A DNA stretch of 64,000 nt from an uncultured Bacteroidota bacterium (GCA_902584445.1 CACHZY010000007.1:1-64000); one strand, 5' to 3'; positions 23,073-34,323 are shown, numbered from the stretch's first letter. Numbers and translations are program-made. Notes: a model not told the origin generated them from the sequence alone.

Positions 23073-24539
23073 TTAGAAGGGAGCTATTTTTAAATATCCA
23101 AATACACTGTTGTCTACTGCTACTATAGCACCTCCATCAGAGGTTAGGTCAATCGCTTCTCCAGCCCAGTCACCACCATCCGGATAATATGTTTTATCCC
23201 ACTGAATGTCTCCATCTGCTGAGAATTTAATTAGATAAACATGCCACTGATCTGATTTATCTGAACCTTCACAAGTTTCCGAATATTCATATTCATCACC
23301 TGTCCCAGCTACAATTATACATCCTCCGTCAGGAGTAACTTTAAGATCCCAAACTTCATCATGAATATACAATGGATTAAATCCTCTAGGATTACCTCTT
23401 TTTTTCTCCCATAATTTATTTCCATCAATATCTATTTTCATAGTGTATGAATCCCAATTTTGCACACCTGATAGAGTGTGTCCAGATAAATAAATTGAAT
23501 TGTCGTTACTAATATCCATTGCAAAACAATGATCCATATTATCTCCACCATATGTTTTAACCCAAACTTGATCTCCACTTAAGTTGGTCTTCATCAAAGC
23601 ATAGTCTTCCGCTCCAGGGGTCAATCCTGATATAATTAAATTGTCATTAATTCGATAAACTCTGTACCCATGAGACATTTTTGTATCAAGATTTTTTCCA
23701 GAAGTTTTATTTCCCTCAGAATCAATAAAAGTAATATATCCTGTACCCTCAGTATAAAAGGTATTATTTTCATCAACGGCATTAATATATCCAACAGCCA
23801 CTAACCCATCAGGAATCTCAACAATATGCTCAATTGCATCATTTCCACCATTATCATAAGTCTTTAACCATTTTTGATCTCCATTGGACTTTTCTAGTTT
23901 TATGACTGTAGAATTTTTATTTAGAGCACCAGTTACTATATATCCATCACTTACCTCAATTACAGAATTTCCAAGATTATGTCCTGGATCACCAAACTCT
24001 TTCTTCCAAATTAAATCACCTTGGGAATTTGTTTTCGCCACTAATATTTTAGCAGTATTGTTATCTAAAAAACCTGTTTCACCGACTTGAATATATCCAT
24101 TATCATTTGTTGTAAAAATAAAATGAGCATGGGCCTCTTCCTGAGATCCTTCTACAGATTTAATCCACTCAAAATCTGGTCCTTTTCCAATAAAATTACT
24201 GCATTTAGAAGGTGAAGAAGAACCCCCTTTACCTAATCCTTCCTCTTGCTCAGAATTTTCTGATTGATTAGCTTGTGATTCATTATTACTTTCTGAATTT
24301 TCTGATTGATTTCCTTGTGAATCATTAGCTCCTGAATTTTCAGTCTGGTTACCCTCGGATTGATTAGTTGCTGTTTCACTTGCATCAGATTGATTATTTT
24401 CCTCACTAGATGAAGTTTCATTAGAAGAGGAGTCTTGTGATGAAAGATTCTCTGATAAAATTGAGGAGTCATCACTTTCAGAGCCTGAGCAGGAAATAAC
24501 AATTAATAAAACTGTAAATACTGAAAAAAAATATTTCAT
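23073..24539 (-). CDS. Lipoprotein with S/N/Q/E-rich linker and beta-propeller-like repeats
   Basis: Lipobox VISCSGSES; low-complexity linker SEGNQTENSGANDSQGNQSENSESNNESQANQSENSEQEEG; repeated 'GD.IW.K..G...' segments. Confidence 0.75.
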   Translation of the reverse strand: MKYFFSVFTVLLIVISCSGSESDDSSILSENLSSQDSSSNETSSSEENNQSDASETATNQSEGNQTENSGANDSQGNQSENSESNNESQANQSENSEQEEGLGKGGSSSPSKCSNFIGKGPDFEWIKSVEGSQEEAHAHFIFTTNDNGYIQVGETGFLDNNTAKILVAKTNSQGDLIWKKEFGDPGHNLGNSVIEVSDGYIVTGALNKNSTVIKLEKSNGDQKWLKTYDNGGNDAIEHIVEIPDGLVAVGYINAVDENNTFYTEGTGYITFIDSEGNKTSGKNLDTKMSHGYRVYRINDNLIISGLTPGAEDYALMKTNLSGDQVWVKTYGGDNMDHCFAMDISNDNSIYLSGHTLSGVQNWDSYTMKIDIDGNKLWEKKRGNPRGFNPLYIHDEVWDLKVTPDGGCIIVAGTGDEYEYSETCEGSDKSDQWHVYLIKFSADGDIQWDKTYYPDGGDWAGEAIDLTSDGGAIVAVDNSVFGYLKIAPF

Positions 24540-24611
24540 TTAAATGGATTTTATTTTGAATAACAAAACTAATGAAAGTGAGAATATCTACATTTTTTTT
24601 ACCTTAGAAAA

Positions 24612-25289
24612 ATGAGAAATCTAAACACTTATGTAATTGTATCAATATTTTTTATTTGTGGTTGCTCAAACTCTAACAAACCGCTTCCAAAAATTTTAAT
24701 TATTGGAGATTCCATTTCTGGAGGGTATTTCCCATATGTTAAAGAAAACCTTGCTGGTAAGGCTGAACTATTTCAACCTATTATCTACGATGATAAAGGA
24801 CATATAAAATCTTGTTGTGGAGGAACCACCCAAGGAGTAAATGAAATTGACATATACCTTTCAGAAAAAAAATGGGATATTATTCATTTTAATTTTGGAT
24901 TGCATGATATTAAACATATTGATCCCATTACTGGAAAAAACAGTAAAAATTTAAGTCATCCTCATCAAGCTTCACCTGAACAGTATGAGAAAAATCTCAT
25001 TGAAATAGTTGAAAAATTAAAACGCACTGGTGCTAAACTTATTTTCGCTACCACCACTCCTTACCCTGATAAATTAGGAAAACAGATGCGATCACCTGGA
25101 ATGCCAAAAGTATATAATGAAGTCGCACTTAGAGTAATGGATAATAATGGTATAGAAATAAATGATTTATATGGATTGGTTTTACCAAGGATGGAAGAGT
25201 TACAAAGGCCAAATAATGTGCATTTTTTAGAAAAAGGTAGTGAAGTTTTAGCGGAGCATATCACAAAACTTTTAATACAAAAATTTTAA
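24612..25289 (+). CDS. SGNH/GDSL hydrolase, lipoprotein
   Basis: Lipobox ICGCSNS; ILIIGDSISGGYFPYV; NFGLHDIKH; NNVHFLEKGSEVLAEHI. Confidence 0.82.
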   Translation: MRNLNTYVIVSIFFICGCSNSNKPLPKILIIGDSISGGYFPYVKENLAGKAELFQPIIYDDKGHIKSCCGGTTQGVNEIDIYLSEKKWDIIHFNFGLHDIKHIDPITGKNSKNLSHPHQASPEQYEKNLIEIVEKLKRTGAKLIFATTTPYPDKLGKQMRSPGMPKVYNEVALRVMDNNGIEINDLYGLVLPRMEELQRPNNVHFLEKGSEVLAEHITKLLIQKF

Positions 25290-25330
25290 TTTTACTCGAT
25301 AAAGATGGTCATCTTTGCCAAAACTTTATT

Positions 25331-26176
25331 TTGAAAAGCCAAAAGGCCGTATTTTATATGGTGCTCAGCACCTTGTTTTTTGCTATAATGAGTACCATAG
25401 TCAAATACCTTTCCGACTTTGGATCTTTTCAACTGGTATTTTTTCGGTCCTTAGGTACCCTTATTTTCAGTACAAGTTTTCTTATTTACAGTAAAATCCC
25501 ATTTTGGGGAAATCAAAAAAAACTATTAATTTTTAGGGGTTTAACCGGGGCTAGTTCCATGGTATTATTCTTTATGGCGCTCCATTTTATGACATTAGGC
25601 TCTGCAGTTACATTACGTTATACTGCTCCCATTTTTGTTGCCCTCTTGTCGGTATTATTTTTGAGCGAAAAAATAAAATTCATTCAGTGGGTTTGTTTTG
25701 GTATCTCATTTTTTGGAGTAATTATGGTAAAAGGATTTGATGCCACAGTTGATTTTTTTGGATTGGGAATTATTCTGTTTTCATCACTTACCTCGGCTAT
25801 CACCTATATGCTTATCTCTAAAATAGGCACCAAAGATCACTATATGGTCATTATCAATTACTTTATGTTGTCTGCCACTTTAATTGGTGCATTAGGGAGT
25901 TTGTTTGAGTGGAAAAATCCTGAGGGCGAAGAATGGTTTTATTTTTTATTATTGGGGATAACAGGTTTTATCGCTCAAATTTTAATGACTAAGGCTTTTC
26001 AGATTGGTCCAGCATATAATATTGCCCCCTACAAGTTTGTTGAGGTAATATTCTCACTATCATTTGGAGTTTTAATCTTTATGGATATTTATACTTTCTA
26101 TAGCCTATTAGGTATGGGAATGATCATCTTAGGATTGTTACTCAATGGGGTTTTTAAAAAAAAGAACACTGTTTAA
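25331..26176 (+). CDS. EamA/DMT family transporter
   Basis: 281 aa, ten hydrophobic segments; TTG start; RGLTGASSMVLFFMALHFMTLGSAVTLRYTAPIFVALLSVLFLSEK. Confidence 0.88.
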   Translation: MKSQKAVFYMVLSTLFFAIMSTIVKYLSDFGSFQLVFFRSLGTLIFSTSFLIYSKIPFWGNQKKLLIFRGLTGASSMVLFFMALHFMTLGSAVTLRYTAPIFVALLSVLFLSEKIKFIQWVCFGISFFGVIMVKGFDATVDFFGLGIILFSSLTSAITYMLISKIGTKDHYMVIINYFMLSATLIGALGSLFEWKNPEGEEWFYFLLLGITGFIAQILMTKAFQIGPAYNIAPYKFVEVIFSLSFGVLIFMDIYTFYSLLGMGMIILGLLLNGVFKKKNTV

Positions 26177-26280
26177 CAAGCAGATAAATAAGACTAAGGA
26201 GTTTTATCTAGCCTTTAACCTAAAAGTCTATTGTATTACGCTCAATATTTTTTTTTAAATTCACTGAAAAATTAATTATT

Positions 26281-26790
26281 ATGAAAAGATTAAAAATATT
26301 ATCATTAGCTCTAGTAGTAGGGTTGCTTTTTTCATGTCAGCCTGCAGTTCAATCTGAACCAGAAGTTGATTTAACGACTTACAATCTGAATCTTGCTACT
26401 GCTCAGAAATTTTTCGCCACATTCTCTTCTGAAGATCTTGAGGTTCAAAAACCACTGTTGTGTCCTGGAGTTACTCACTATGCACCATTTTTAGGTAGTG
26501 AACCTGCTAAAATGGATGCCATGCTTGCAAATAGCAAAGGATGGATGGATAATTTCGACGATATTTCTTATGGAGATTCAAAGTGGTTTCCTGGAACTGA
26601 CGAATCAGGAAAACCAAATGGATCTGTAATGACATCTGGAAGTTGGACTGCAACAAGTGTTGCAACAGGAAATGTTGTTACAGTAAGTGCATTTCATACA
26701 TTTGTTTTCAATGCTAAAAATCAAATCCACGAGGTAAGAGATTATTTCGATGCAACAGGAGTTATGGCTGCTGCAATGAAAGTTGATTAA
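26281..26790 (+). CDS. NTF2/SnoaL-like lipoprotein
   Basis: Lipobox LLFSCQPA; SnoaL-like pattern ending EVRDYFDATG. Confidence 0.7.
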   Translation: MKRLKILSLALVVGLLFSCQPAVQSEPEVDLTTYNLNLATAQKFFATFSSEDLEVQKPLLCPGVTHYAPFLGSEPAKMDAMLANSKGWMDNFDDISYGDSKWFPGTDESGKPNGSVMTSGSWTATSVATGNVVTVSAFHTFVFNAKNQIHEVRDYFDATGVMAAAMKVD

Positions 26791-26820
26791 TTAAATAATT
26801 ATCTTTTAAATTCTAATACA

Positions 26821-26850
26821 AAAGCTCTCCCAAAAAGGAGGGCTTTTTTT
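26821..26850 (+). terminator. Rho-independent terminator
   Basis: AAAGCTCTCC-CAAAAA-GGAGGGCTTT + T-tract. Confidence 0.8.
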
Positions 26851-26862
26851 ATTGGACTAGTA

Positions 26863-29800
26863 CTAATAGTTTATATACAGCCAGCCCCTCTCAATGAAGT
26901 TTATTTGAGCTATCTCAACTACATAATAATACGATCCTGAAGGTAAGTAATCAGATGTCCCCATGAAAGTTCCTGCCCAATCATTTTGATAACCAGTTTT
27001 CTCGAAAACAATTTGTCCGTTACGATTATAAACATATACTCGGGAGTTTGGATATTTCTCGATATTAATTATTTCCCATTTAGACTCCGGACCATAAACT
27101 GTTGGAGTTATTAAAGAGGAAACTTTAACCTGATCCTCTGGCAATGGACACCCAATACACATTGGGAAGTCAGGATCGCAATAATTCCCTACACCATCGT
27201 AATCTTCATCAGCTTGGTCAGGATTTGCAACATTTGGACAGTTATCATCAATATCAGGAACGCCGTCATTATCCGTATCTCGGGCTTTTACAATAAATGG
27301 AGAAGATATTGATGCTGACTCATAAAAAGTTGTGCCTTCAATCATTGCAGTTATATTACATGAACCAACTCCAACTATGATAATTGTTGTACCTGATACA
27401 ACTGCAACCTTAGGATTATCACTAACATAAGTTATGTTTCCAGGTCTTGATGTTGTAGGGGGAGTAATTTCAAAGTCATTGTCATATTCAAATTTTTCAG
27501 GTACATTGAAATTAGAGAGCTCAGTTATTCCCTGAATCACATTAATTATTCTATTTGCAGAGGTAGGATTATAAAATTCATTTCCACTTTGTGAGGCACC
27601 TATTATCACTTCACCCAAATCAGTTAGAGAAAGCTTATTATCAGTTAAATTACTCGAACCACTATCACTTTTAGAAATATTTACAGCAAGATTTGAATCT
27701 GAGGAGGCGTTGATGGTTAATTCTAAATTATCGCTGTACCTAACCTCTAATGGAGGCTCAGGACTAAAACTTATATTTTGGTTTAATTTAACTATATCAA
27801 GATAGGAATTGTGTGTTGCAGGTAGATAATTTGGATGATCATTTTCAACAGTAAAATAAGTGATTGATACAATCCCTGTTTGACTATTTGTAACTAAGCT
27901 ATAATTTCCTAAACTTCCTGAAATTGTTGCTGCAGAGCCTTCAGCTACCTCAATGTATACAGGAGCACCTGATGTCGAGGTTGCAGATATTGGAATTGAT
28001 GTAAAATCCTTTAATGGCTTTTCAATCGGTAAATCGGACGGTATTATTACCTGACTAGATTTGCGAACAGTCAAATAAACTGAAACTCTTTTAAACTCAT
28101 ATTTATCTGATTCTTCAAAATCAGCATAAAGGGCAATCCTTCCATGGTGATTTAAATCAACTATTCTTCCGTCAACACTTGCAACACTTCTATTTGAAGA
28201 TCTATATTTGATTACTCCATCAAAGTCAGCATTATATGTAGGCACTATTAATTCGAACTGCCCAATGGTAATCACCTTGGTGAGAATAGAATCATACCAA
28301 GAAACATCAAGTGATCCTTTATTGATGGTTAGTGTAGCAGATGCAGATCCTGCAAGGTATAGGTTTGACTCCGCAAGATTAACTGTTATAATTGAACTCC
28401 CTCCCTTAATTATCGAAACATTATCATTGCTGATACTTGCTATGGAGGTATCAACAATGGAATAGGAAAATACGGCTCCATCATAAGATTGAGCATCAAG
28501 AGAAAAATCTTGGTCACCAAAACTTTTGGTTACATCATCAAATACAATTTGAGGAATTCCTTTATTAATCTTTAATGTAGTCTGAGCGGTAATTCCATTA
28601 TAATTTTCCGAGGGAGCTATACTGACTGAGACTGTAGTTTCACCAACACCCTCTGTTTTTAAATTTGTACCATCTGAGGTAGAGGCTATATTAGTGTCAG
28701 AGATAGTGAATGTTTTCGTCCCATTACTGTTGGAGTTAACAATTGGAGTAAAATCAGCGTCTCCATAATTTTTTGTTATTTCTGGGAAATCAACTGTTGG
28801 GGTTCCTTTATTAATGGTCAGATTTATAACCTTTGAAATAGGATTGTAATAATCATCGGGAATATGAGAAACGGTAATACTTGTGCTGCCTGCTTTTAGT
28901 ACATTTAAAATATTACCAGTTATACTAGCTTTAGTGCCATCTGCAATTGTATATGTAAAATTGGAGGTAGTATTGCTATATGATGCGCTTAGGGTATGTT
29001 CAAGGTCATCTCCAAAAGTTAATTCAACATCATCCGCATCAATATTAATATCTTTTTTATTGATTGTTAATGTCATATTTCCACTACCTGAAATACAGGA
29101 GCTATTTTGACTGGCTGTAACAATAGTAGTTCCGGGTTTTTTAATGGTAATTTCACCGCTAGACCCATCAATTGTTGCAATACTTGTATCAGCAATTGAG
29201 TAGGTTATTGGAATTCCTAATTGATTAGATGTAGCAGTTACTGTAAAAACTGGATCTCCAAAAGTTCTAGTTTCATTGTCAAAGGAAATTATTGGCGTAT
29301 TCCCAGAACATGCTGCTCCCCAGTTAGGTTGATCTGCAACATTTAATCCAAAATTTCCGGGTTCAGACCCAATAAAAGGAACACACCATCCAGTAATATC
29401 TTGATTGAAATTCCAAGCATTATGAAACATCCATGTCATATTAGTCGCACTAGAAGTATCCCAGCAACTTAAAGGTGCACCTCCGTTATTAAACGGTCTA
29501 GTCTGATCAAACATATTATTAAAATGTTGTACGTTGGACACATCCCAATTAGATAAATCTTGATCAAATGTTTTGTGACCTTTAAACATCGCTGCCATAT
29601 TCGCAACATTACTAACATCCCAGGCACTTAAATCTTGATTGAAAGCACCAAGTCCATCTGTTCCACCAATTACTCCAAACATATAAGCCATGTTTGTAAC
29701 ATTACTAACATCCCAATTATTTAAAGGCTGATTAAAACGATGAATATAATCATCCTTAGAGAGAAACATCCCTAACATATTAGTGACATTTGAAGTATCC

Positions 29801-30258
29801 CAAGAACTAATGTCTTGATTAAAATTATATATCTGGTCTATATTAAAGCCGAACATACCCTGCATATTAGTCACACTTGAAGTGTCCCAATTTCCTATAT
29901 CCTGATTGAACGAAATTGCATTATAGAACGTCTCTTCCATCAATATTACATTTGAAGTGTCCCAAGAACTAATGTCTTGATTAAAATTTCCATCATCTTT
30001 AAATAAATAGGAGGTTTTTGTAACAAGAGAAGTACATACTCTATCCCAATCGTCATCATTTATAGATTTTGCATAAAGCGAATTGGTATCATAAGCCGTA
30101 TAGGTAATCCCGTTTACAACACCTGTGTCCCCATTAACACAATTAGTACATTTTACGGTAACACCATTTGAGTCAAGGAAAAAATTACCTTGAGCGAAGC
30201 CAAGTGTACTTATTAAAAACAACAAACCGATATAAAATATATTTCTAATTTTCATCAT
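26863..30258 (-). CDS. Large surface protein: signal peptide, DUF285 (BspA-like) repeats, YDG/MBG-like repeats, thrombospondin type 3 segment, T9SS type B C-terminal domain
   Basis: Repeated [20 protein letters not shown] units; repeated '[24 protein letters not shown]' units; [30 protein letters not shown]-terminus [33 protein letters not shown]. Confidence 0.88.
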   Translation of the reverse strand: MMKIRNIFYIGLLFLISTLGFAQGNFFLDSNGVTVKCTNCVNGDTGVVNGITYTAYDTNSLYAKSINDDDWDRVCTSLVTKTSYLFKDDGNFNQDISSWDTSNVILMEETFYNAISFNQDIGNWDTSSVTNMQGMFGFNIDQIYNFNQDISSWDTSNVTNMLGMFLSKDDYIHRFNQPLNNWDVSNVTNMAYMFGVIGGTDGLGAFNQDLSAWDVSNVANMAAMFKGHKTFDQDLSNWDVSNVQHFNNMFDQTRPFNNGGAPLSCWDTSSATNMTWMFHNAWNFNQDITGWCVPFIGSEPGNFGLNVADQPNWGAACSGNTPIISFDNETRTFGDPVFTVTATSNQLGIPITYSIADTSIATIDGSSGEITIKKPGTTIVTASQNSSCISGSGNMTLTINKKDINIDADDVELTFGDDLEHTLSASYSNTTSNFTYTIADGTKASITGNILNVLKAGSTSITVSHIPDDYYNPISKVINLTINKGTPTVDFPEITKNYGDADFTPIVNSNSNGTKTFTISDTNIASTSDGTNLKTEGVGETTVSVSIAPSENYNGITAQTTLKINKGIPQIVFDDVTKSFGDQDFSLDAQSYDGAVFSYSIVDTSIASISNDNVSIIKGGSSIITVNLAESNLYLAGSASATLTINKGSLDVSWYDSILTKVITIGQFELIVPTYNADFDGVIKYRSSNRSVASVDGRIVDLNHHGRIALYADFEESDKYEFKRVSVYLTVRKSSQVIIPSDLPIEKPLKDFTSIPISATSTSGAPVYIEVAEGSAATISGSLGNYSLVTNSQTGIVSITYFTVENDHPNYLPATHNSYLDIVKLNQNISFSPEPPLEVRYSDNLELTINASSDSNLAVNISKSDSGSSNLTDNKLSLTDLGEVIIGASQSGNEFYNPTSANRIINVIQGITELSNFNVPEKFEYDNDFEITPPTTSRPGNITYVSDNPKVAVVSGTTIIIVGVGSCNITAMIEGTTFYESASISSPFIVKARDTDNDGVPDIDDNCPNVANPDQADEDYDGVGNYCDPDFPMCIGCPLPEDQVKVSSLITPTVYGPESKWEIINIEKYPNSRVYVYNRNGQIVFEKTGYQNDWAGTFMGTSDYLPSGSYYYVVEIAQINFIERGWLYINY
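27320..29330 (-). repeat. YDG/MBG-like internal protein repeats (~75-85 aa)
   Basis: Recurring 'LTINKG...F.d.tk.fGD..f...a.S...' units. Confidence 0.7.
29346..30030 (-). repeat. DUF285-type internal protein repeats ([16 protein letters not shown])
   Basis: About seven to eight degenerate coding repeats in the ORF. Confidence 0.8.
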
Positions 30259-31171
30259 TTATTGTTTTTTGGTTTGTACTACCGGAATTTGAAATAATCT
30301 TTTCTTTCAAATCAATCCTTATCATGAACTCATGAGTTGAGCTGTCAATTGAAATGTCATCACTTCCCGACGGGAATTCATATCCATAGCCAAGATGAAG
30401 ACCCTTGTTTGTCTTAATCTTAAAAAATCCACCAAGTGTATTGTTATTAGTGAAAATTCCACCAAGACTTAGTCTATCATTATAGTCTACCTCAACGATT
30501 CCGTTTAAAAGATCAGGTCCCACTCTAAAAGACCTGTAAGAGATTGTTGGTTTTATATCAATTTTATCAGACAGGTTTAAGCTATATCCACCACTTAAAT
30601 GTAGTTGAGTGAAGTCTCTATTTGTCATTGCCCACTCTTCATTATATCCTAATTTATTTATTAGCCCTGGGATTGCTCCACCAATAAAAAATTTATCTGA
30701 AACATATGTAAATCCTATCCCTAAAATGGGAGAGAAATAATTTTCAAGCGTGGCTAAAGATGTGTTGGCATAGGTGTATGATCTAGATATTTTATTTGCA
30801 TTTATATTATTTAAAAGTGCACCTGCTTTAAGACCTAAGTAAATACTGCTATTATCTGTTACTTGAAGCTTATAACTATAATCAATGGTTGCAAATGTTT
30901 TGTTCTCTACATATACCCTATCATTTTGAACGGTGAAACCTAAGGTTGCATTTTTTTTCTGCGGAAGATGTAATATCAAAAAATTTGTAATAGGTGCATC
31001 TTCAACTCCAACCCATTGCATCCTGGAGTTAAGATTAACTGCTGGTCCTTCTATACCAGTGTAAGCAGGATTAAATACACTGAAATTATACCTATTGAAT
31101 ATTACACTTGACTCTTGTGAGAGCAACGGGTAAGCCAAAGAAATTAATATTATAAAAAATATTCTCCTCAA
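30245..31171 (-). CDS. PorP/SprF family type IX secretion system membrane protein
   Basis: [46 protein letters not shown]. Confidence 0.92.
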   Translation of the reverse strand: MRRIFFIILISLAYPLLSQESSVIFNRYNFSVFNPAYTGIEGPAVNLNSRMQWVGVEDAPITNFLILHLPQKKNATLGFTVQNDRVYVENKTFATIDYSYKLQVTDNSSIYLGLKAGALLNNINANKISRSYTYANTSLATLENYFSPILGIGFTYVSDKFFIGGAIPGLINKLGYNEEWAMTNRDFTQLHLSGGYSLNLSDKIDIKPTISYRSFRVGPDLLNGIVEVDYNDRLSLGGIFTNNNTLGGFFKIKTNKGLHLGYGYEFPSGSDDISIDSSTHEFMIRIDLKEKIISNSGSTNQKTINDEN

Positions 31172-31185
31172 GATTCGTCTTTATA

Positions 31186-32958
31186 TTATCTGATAAATAA
31201 TGTATATACCTCACCAACATGTTGAGTATCTAATACGTGAGGGGTACCATCAATCCATAAACAAGGATATCCAGTGTCATGGTTTTTTTCTGGTATACCG
31301 TCTCCATCCCAGTCATCGGGGATTCCATCATTATTTGTATCATAATTCATCCCATTTAAATAGCCAATTACAACAATCTTTCCATCAACAATTTTTATGT
31401 CCTTTGCTGTTCCCTCGTTAAGCATAACACCATTTACTGAAGCACCTTGCAGAATATTCAGCTGTTTGTTTTTCCAATACACAGGCTTTTGAAAAATCTC
31501 ATAATTAGGGTTATTTCCGTTCCAACTATTGATTTGCAGTTTATTCACCAACCCTGCACTGTAAACATTTCCATTTTGATCGACCGTGACACCATAAGCA
31601 AATGCATCTTCCCATCCTCCTGTCTTATTATTTCTTTGCATAGAAGGTTTAAAATGAACAGCTGTGGTTGTGAAAGCATTCATATTTGAATAATCACCAC
31701 AAAATCTTAGCGCCCCACTTGTGGGATGCATTGCTACGTCCTCAAGTGTAGCTTCAGGCTCTTGACCTGAAATAGAAAGCGTGTGTCTATTATTATTGAT
31801 CCAATAAGTTGGAACATTTCCATGGTGACCTGCAGGAAAAGATGATCCAGCTGTAACAATATCACCATTAGATTTGACTAACAAACCCCATGAGTTACTG
31901 GTCCCAGGAGAACTGTTGTCATGCTTTACACCATTTTTCCAATGGCAAGAAAACGCCTTGCTCTCAGCCCTATTGCTATAATGACCTCCAACATAAACAT
32001 TTCCATTGTGAACGGCTATATCATTAGTTTCAGCAGCATACCCAGGAAGATTAATCTGTTGAATATTTTGACCATCTATTTCCCAATAACTTGCTGAGGT
32101 TCCGTAAACAAAACCACTAGCATAAATTTTACCTCCACTAACAGTTATTCCAGTAAGCTCACCAGAGGGATTTAAAATATTTTTTTGACCATTTACCCAA
32201 TATGTACCACCCTCAGTTTCAGAAAATCCAGCAACATAAATATCTCTTCCAGATATTTTCTGAGGACAATCGTTACATATTGTTGGATCAGGATCAGAAT
32301 CAACATTATTATCCTCATTATCTATTGCATCAGGAATATCATCATTATCATCATCTGTATCTTCGTTGTCCCCTGTTCCATCACCATCACTGTCTTGAGT
32401 CTCTCCAGGATCTTCTGGGAAAGCATCTTGAGTATCAGGAGTTCCATCACCATCATCATCATCATCTAAATTATTGTTAACTCCGTCATTATCTGTATCC
32501 TCGTGTCCATGAAGATTTCCTTGAATATTAGTTATAGAACTATTAACTTGATCAATAACAACATTAAGATCACTAACTTGAGACAGTAAATTATTTAACT
32601 CTCCTGTAAGGTCCCCTGTGGTTGTTATCATCTCACCAACGTAATTATTTAATGTCCCTAAGTCTTGTTCAACATTATCAACTTCGCTAATTAAGTTAGA
32701 AAGTGACTCACCAGTTTGAGCGATCACATCTTTATTTTCAGATACTTGTTCGGTCAAGTCATCCGTCAAGGTTTTAGTCAAGTTTTTTTGTTCGACAATC
32801 TCTTCTGTTAAAGCTGTAACCCTAGTCATTAAACTATCAATTTGCCCCCTAAGGCCTAGATTATCGAATTGTAAATCATCAATTGTCTCACAGCTATTTG
32901 TGAAATAAACAGAAACAATTAAAAAACAATAAATAAATGAGTGAATAAATTTTTTCAT
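31186..32958 (-). CDS. Lipoprotein with coiled-coil and TSP3-like Asp-rich region and WD/kelch-like repeats
   Basis: Lipobox TNSCETI; DTDNDGVNNNLDDDDDGDGTPDTQDAFPEDPGETQDSDGDGTGDNEDTDDDNDD; repeated IYVAGF/VYVGGH segments. Confidence 0.78.
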   Translation of the reverse strand: MKKFIHSFIYCFLIVSVYFTNSCETIDDLQFDNLGLRGQIDSLMTRVTALTEEIVEQKNLTKTLTDDLTEQVSENKDVIAQTGESLSNLISEVDNVEQDLGTLNNYVGEMITTTGDLTGELNNLLSQVSDLNVVIDQVNSSITNIQGNLHGHEDTDNDGVNNNLDDDDDGDGTPDTQDAFPEDPGETQDSDGDGTGDNEDTDDDNDDIPDAIDNEDNNVDSDPDPTICNDCPQKISGRDIYVAGFSETEGGTYWVNGQKNILNPSGELTGITVSGGKIYASGFVYGTSASYWEIDGQNIQQINLPGYAAETNDIAVHNGNVYVGGHYSNRAESKAFSCHWKNGVKHDNSSPGTSNSWGLLVKSNGDIVTAGSSFPAGHHGNVPTYWINNNRHTLSISGQEPEATLEDVAMHPTSGALRFCGDYSNMNAFTTTAVHFKPSMQRNNKTGGWEDAFAYGVTVDQNGNVYSAGLVNKLQINSWNGNNPNYEIFQKPVYWKNKQLNILQGASVNGVMLNEGTAKDIKIVDGKIVVIGYLNGMNYDTNNDGIPDDWDGDGIPEKNHDTGYPCLWIDGTPHVLDTQHVGEVYTLFIR

Positions 32959-32971
32959 ATTTTTAGGCAAT

Positions 32972-34231
32972 ATGTTTACTATAAGGAATTTAGCGGCTAA
33001 TTTATTGATTTTTTTCTTATATCAAAACGCCTTGTCCCAAAACCTCAATTCTCAGTGGAATATATTTATTGGTGGTAATTCTGTAGACTTGTTCCCAGCT
33101 GGTGCAGGTAAAGACGCACCCTATTACCCACAAGGAGAAGTTTTTGAAGATTTTTTAAATGTTGGAGATCACTGGAATTCAAGTGGTAGGTCAGTTTCTA
33201 TATCTAAATCATTTTTTAGAACATATGCCCTGGGTATAAATGTATCAGTTAATAATATTACTAAAATTGAGGGTTACAACAACATTGACTACCCTTACTA
33301 TGCTGGGGAAGTATTTGCCAAAAAAACCTTTAGAACAAAGAAAAAGTTACAGCCATATCTAAAGGTTGGTTATGGCATTACAGGAATAGATAGAGGTATT
33401 TTTGGTGATACAATAAGTTTTAGTCAGTATTTTTCAAGGACAATTTCTCCGGGAATAGGAATTCAAATTAAACTCACAAAAAATATAGGTATTGAACTAC
33501 AGTCCTCATTCCAAAATGCAGTTGATTTTAAGGGAATCAAACATTTTAGGCATCAAGCTGGAATATATTTAGCTGCTGGAAATAGAGACAAAGATGATGA
33601 TGGAGTTTTCAACAGAAAAGATAAATGTCCAAAAATACCAGGTTCAGCTGAACTATTTGGATGTCCTGACTCGGATGATGATGGGGTAGCTGATCCGGAC
33701 GACAATTGTCCGAATGAAATTGGGACCATTGAAAACAATGGGTGTCCAGAAAAAATAGAAGAATTAGAGCAAACCCAAATTTTAACCGATCAATCAAGTA
33801 GCTCAATCTCTGACAAAATCTCGACTACTCTGGAGGGTTCAATTGAAAGCTTAGTTGAAACAGAAAAAGACCCTGGAAATGATCAAGCTAGTGAAAGTGA
33901 ACAAATTTTATCGATTTATTTTCCCGCAGACAGTTACAGAATTTTAGGAAGAAAAACTTATGATATTCTTGCAGATGTTAGAGATTATCTTACTTCTAAA
34001 ATGGATAAGTACATAATACTTCAAGGTTATGCCTCAGGAGAGGGAGATGAAGAATATAATTTAGAATTGTCAAAATCGAGGGCCAATGCAGTAAAAGAGT
34101 ATTTAATATTCCTAGGTATTGAACCCATTAGAATTGAGGTAAAAGCATTTGGGGCTAGTAGCTTTGTTAATGAACAAAGTTCAGAGAAAGAAAGACTATT
34201 TAATAGACGGGTTGAAATAATTTTTAGATAA
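32972..34231 (+). CDS. OmpA family outer-membrane protein with TSP3 repeats
   Basis: Signal peptide; DKDDDGVFNRKDKCPKIPGSAELFGCPDSDDDGVADPDDNCPNEIG; C-terminal OmpA LSKSRANAVKEYLIFLGIEPIRIEVKAFGAS. Confidence 0.9.
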   Translation: MFTIRNLAANLLIFFLYQNALSQNLNSQWNIFIGGNSVDLFPAGAGKDAPYYPQGEVFEDFLNVGDHWNSSGRSVSISKSFFRTYALGINVSVNNITKIEGYNNIDYPYYAGEVFAKKTFRTKKKLQPYLKVGYGITGIDRGIFGDTISFSQYFSRTISPGIGIQIKLTKNIGIELQSSFQNAVDFKGIKHFRHQAGIYLAAGNRDKDDDGVFNRKDKCPKIPGSAELFGCPDSDDDGVADPDDNCPNEIGTIENNGCPEKIEELEQTQILTDQSSSSISDKISTTLEGSIESLVETEKDPGNDQASESEQILSIYFPADSYRILGRKTYDILADVRDYLTSKMDKYIILQGYASGEGDEEYNLELSKSRANAVKEYLIFLGIEPIRIEVKAFGASSFVNEQSSEKERLFNRRVEIIFR

Positions 34232-34323
34232 CTTCTAAAATGCTAAATAACTTAGGCGTTGAATACCCTTAAAAATATTTAAAAGGTTTTGTTCTTTTTT
34301 TAAAACTAACTATAAAAGTAACT

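Noticed and set aside
32185-32480. Ile-rich and His/Gln-rich overlapping ORFs (e.g. QHYYPHYLLHQEYHHYHHLYLRC)
   Set aside because: Antisense of the Asp-rich TSP3-like region (GAT/GAC codons read as ATC/ATT or CAT); not a metal-binding peptide.
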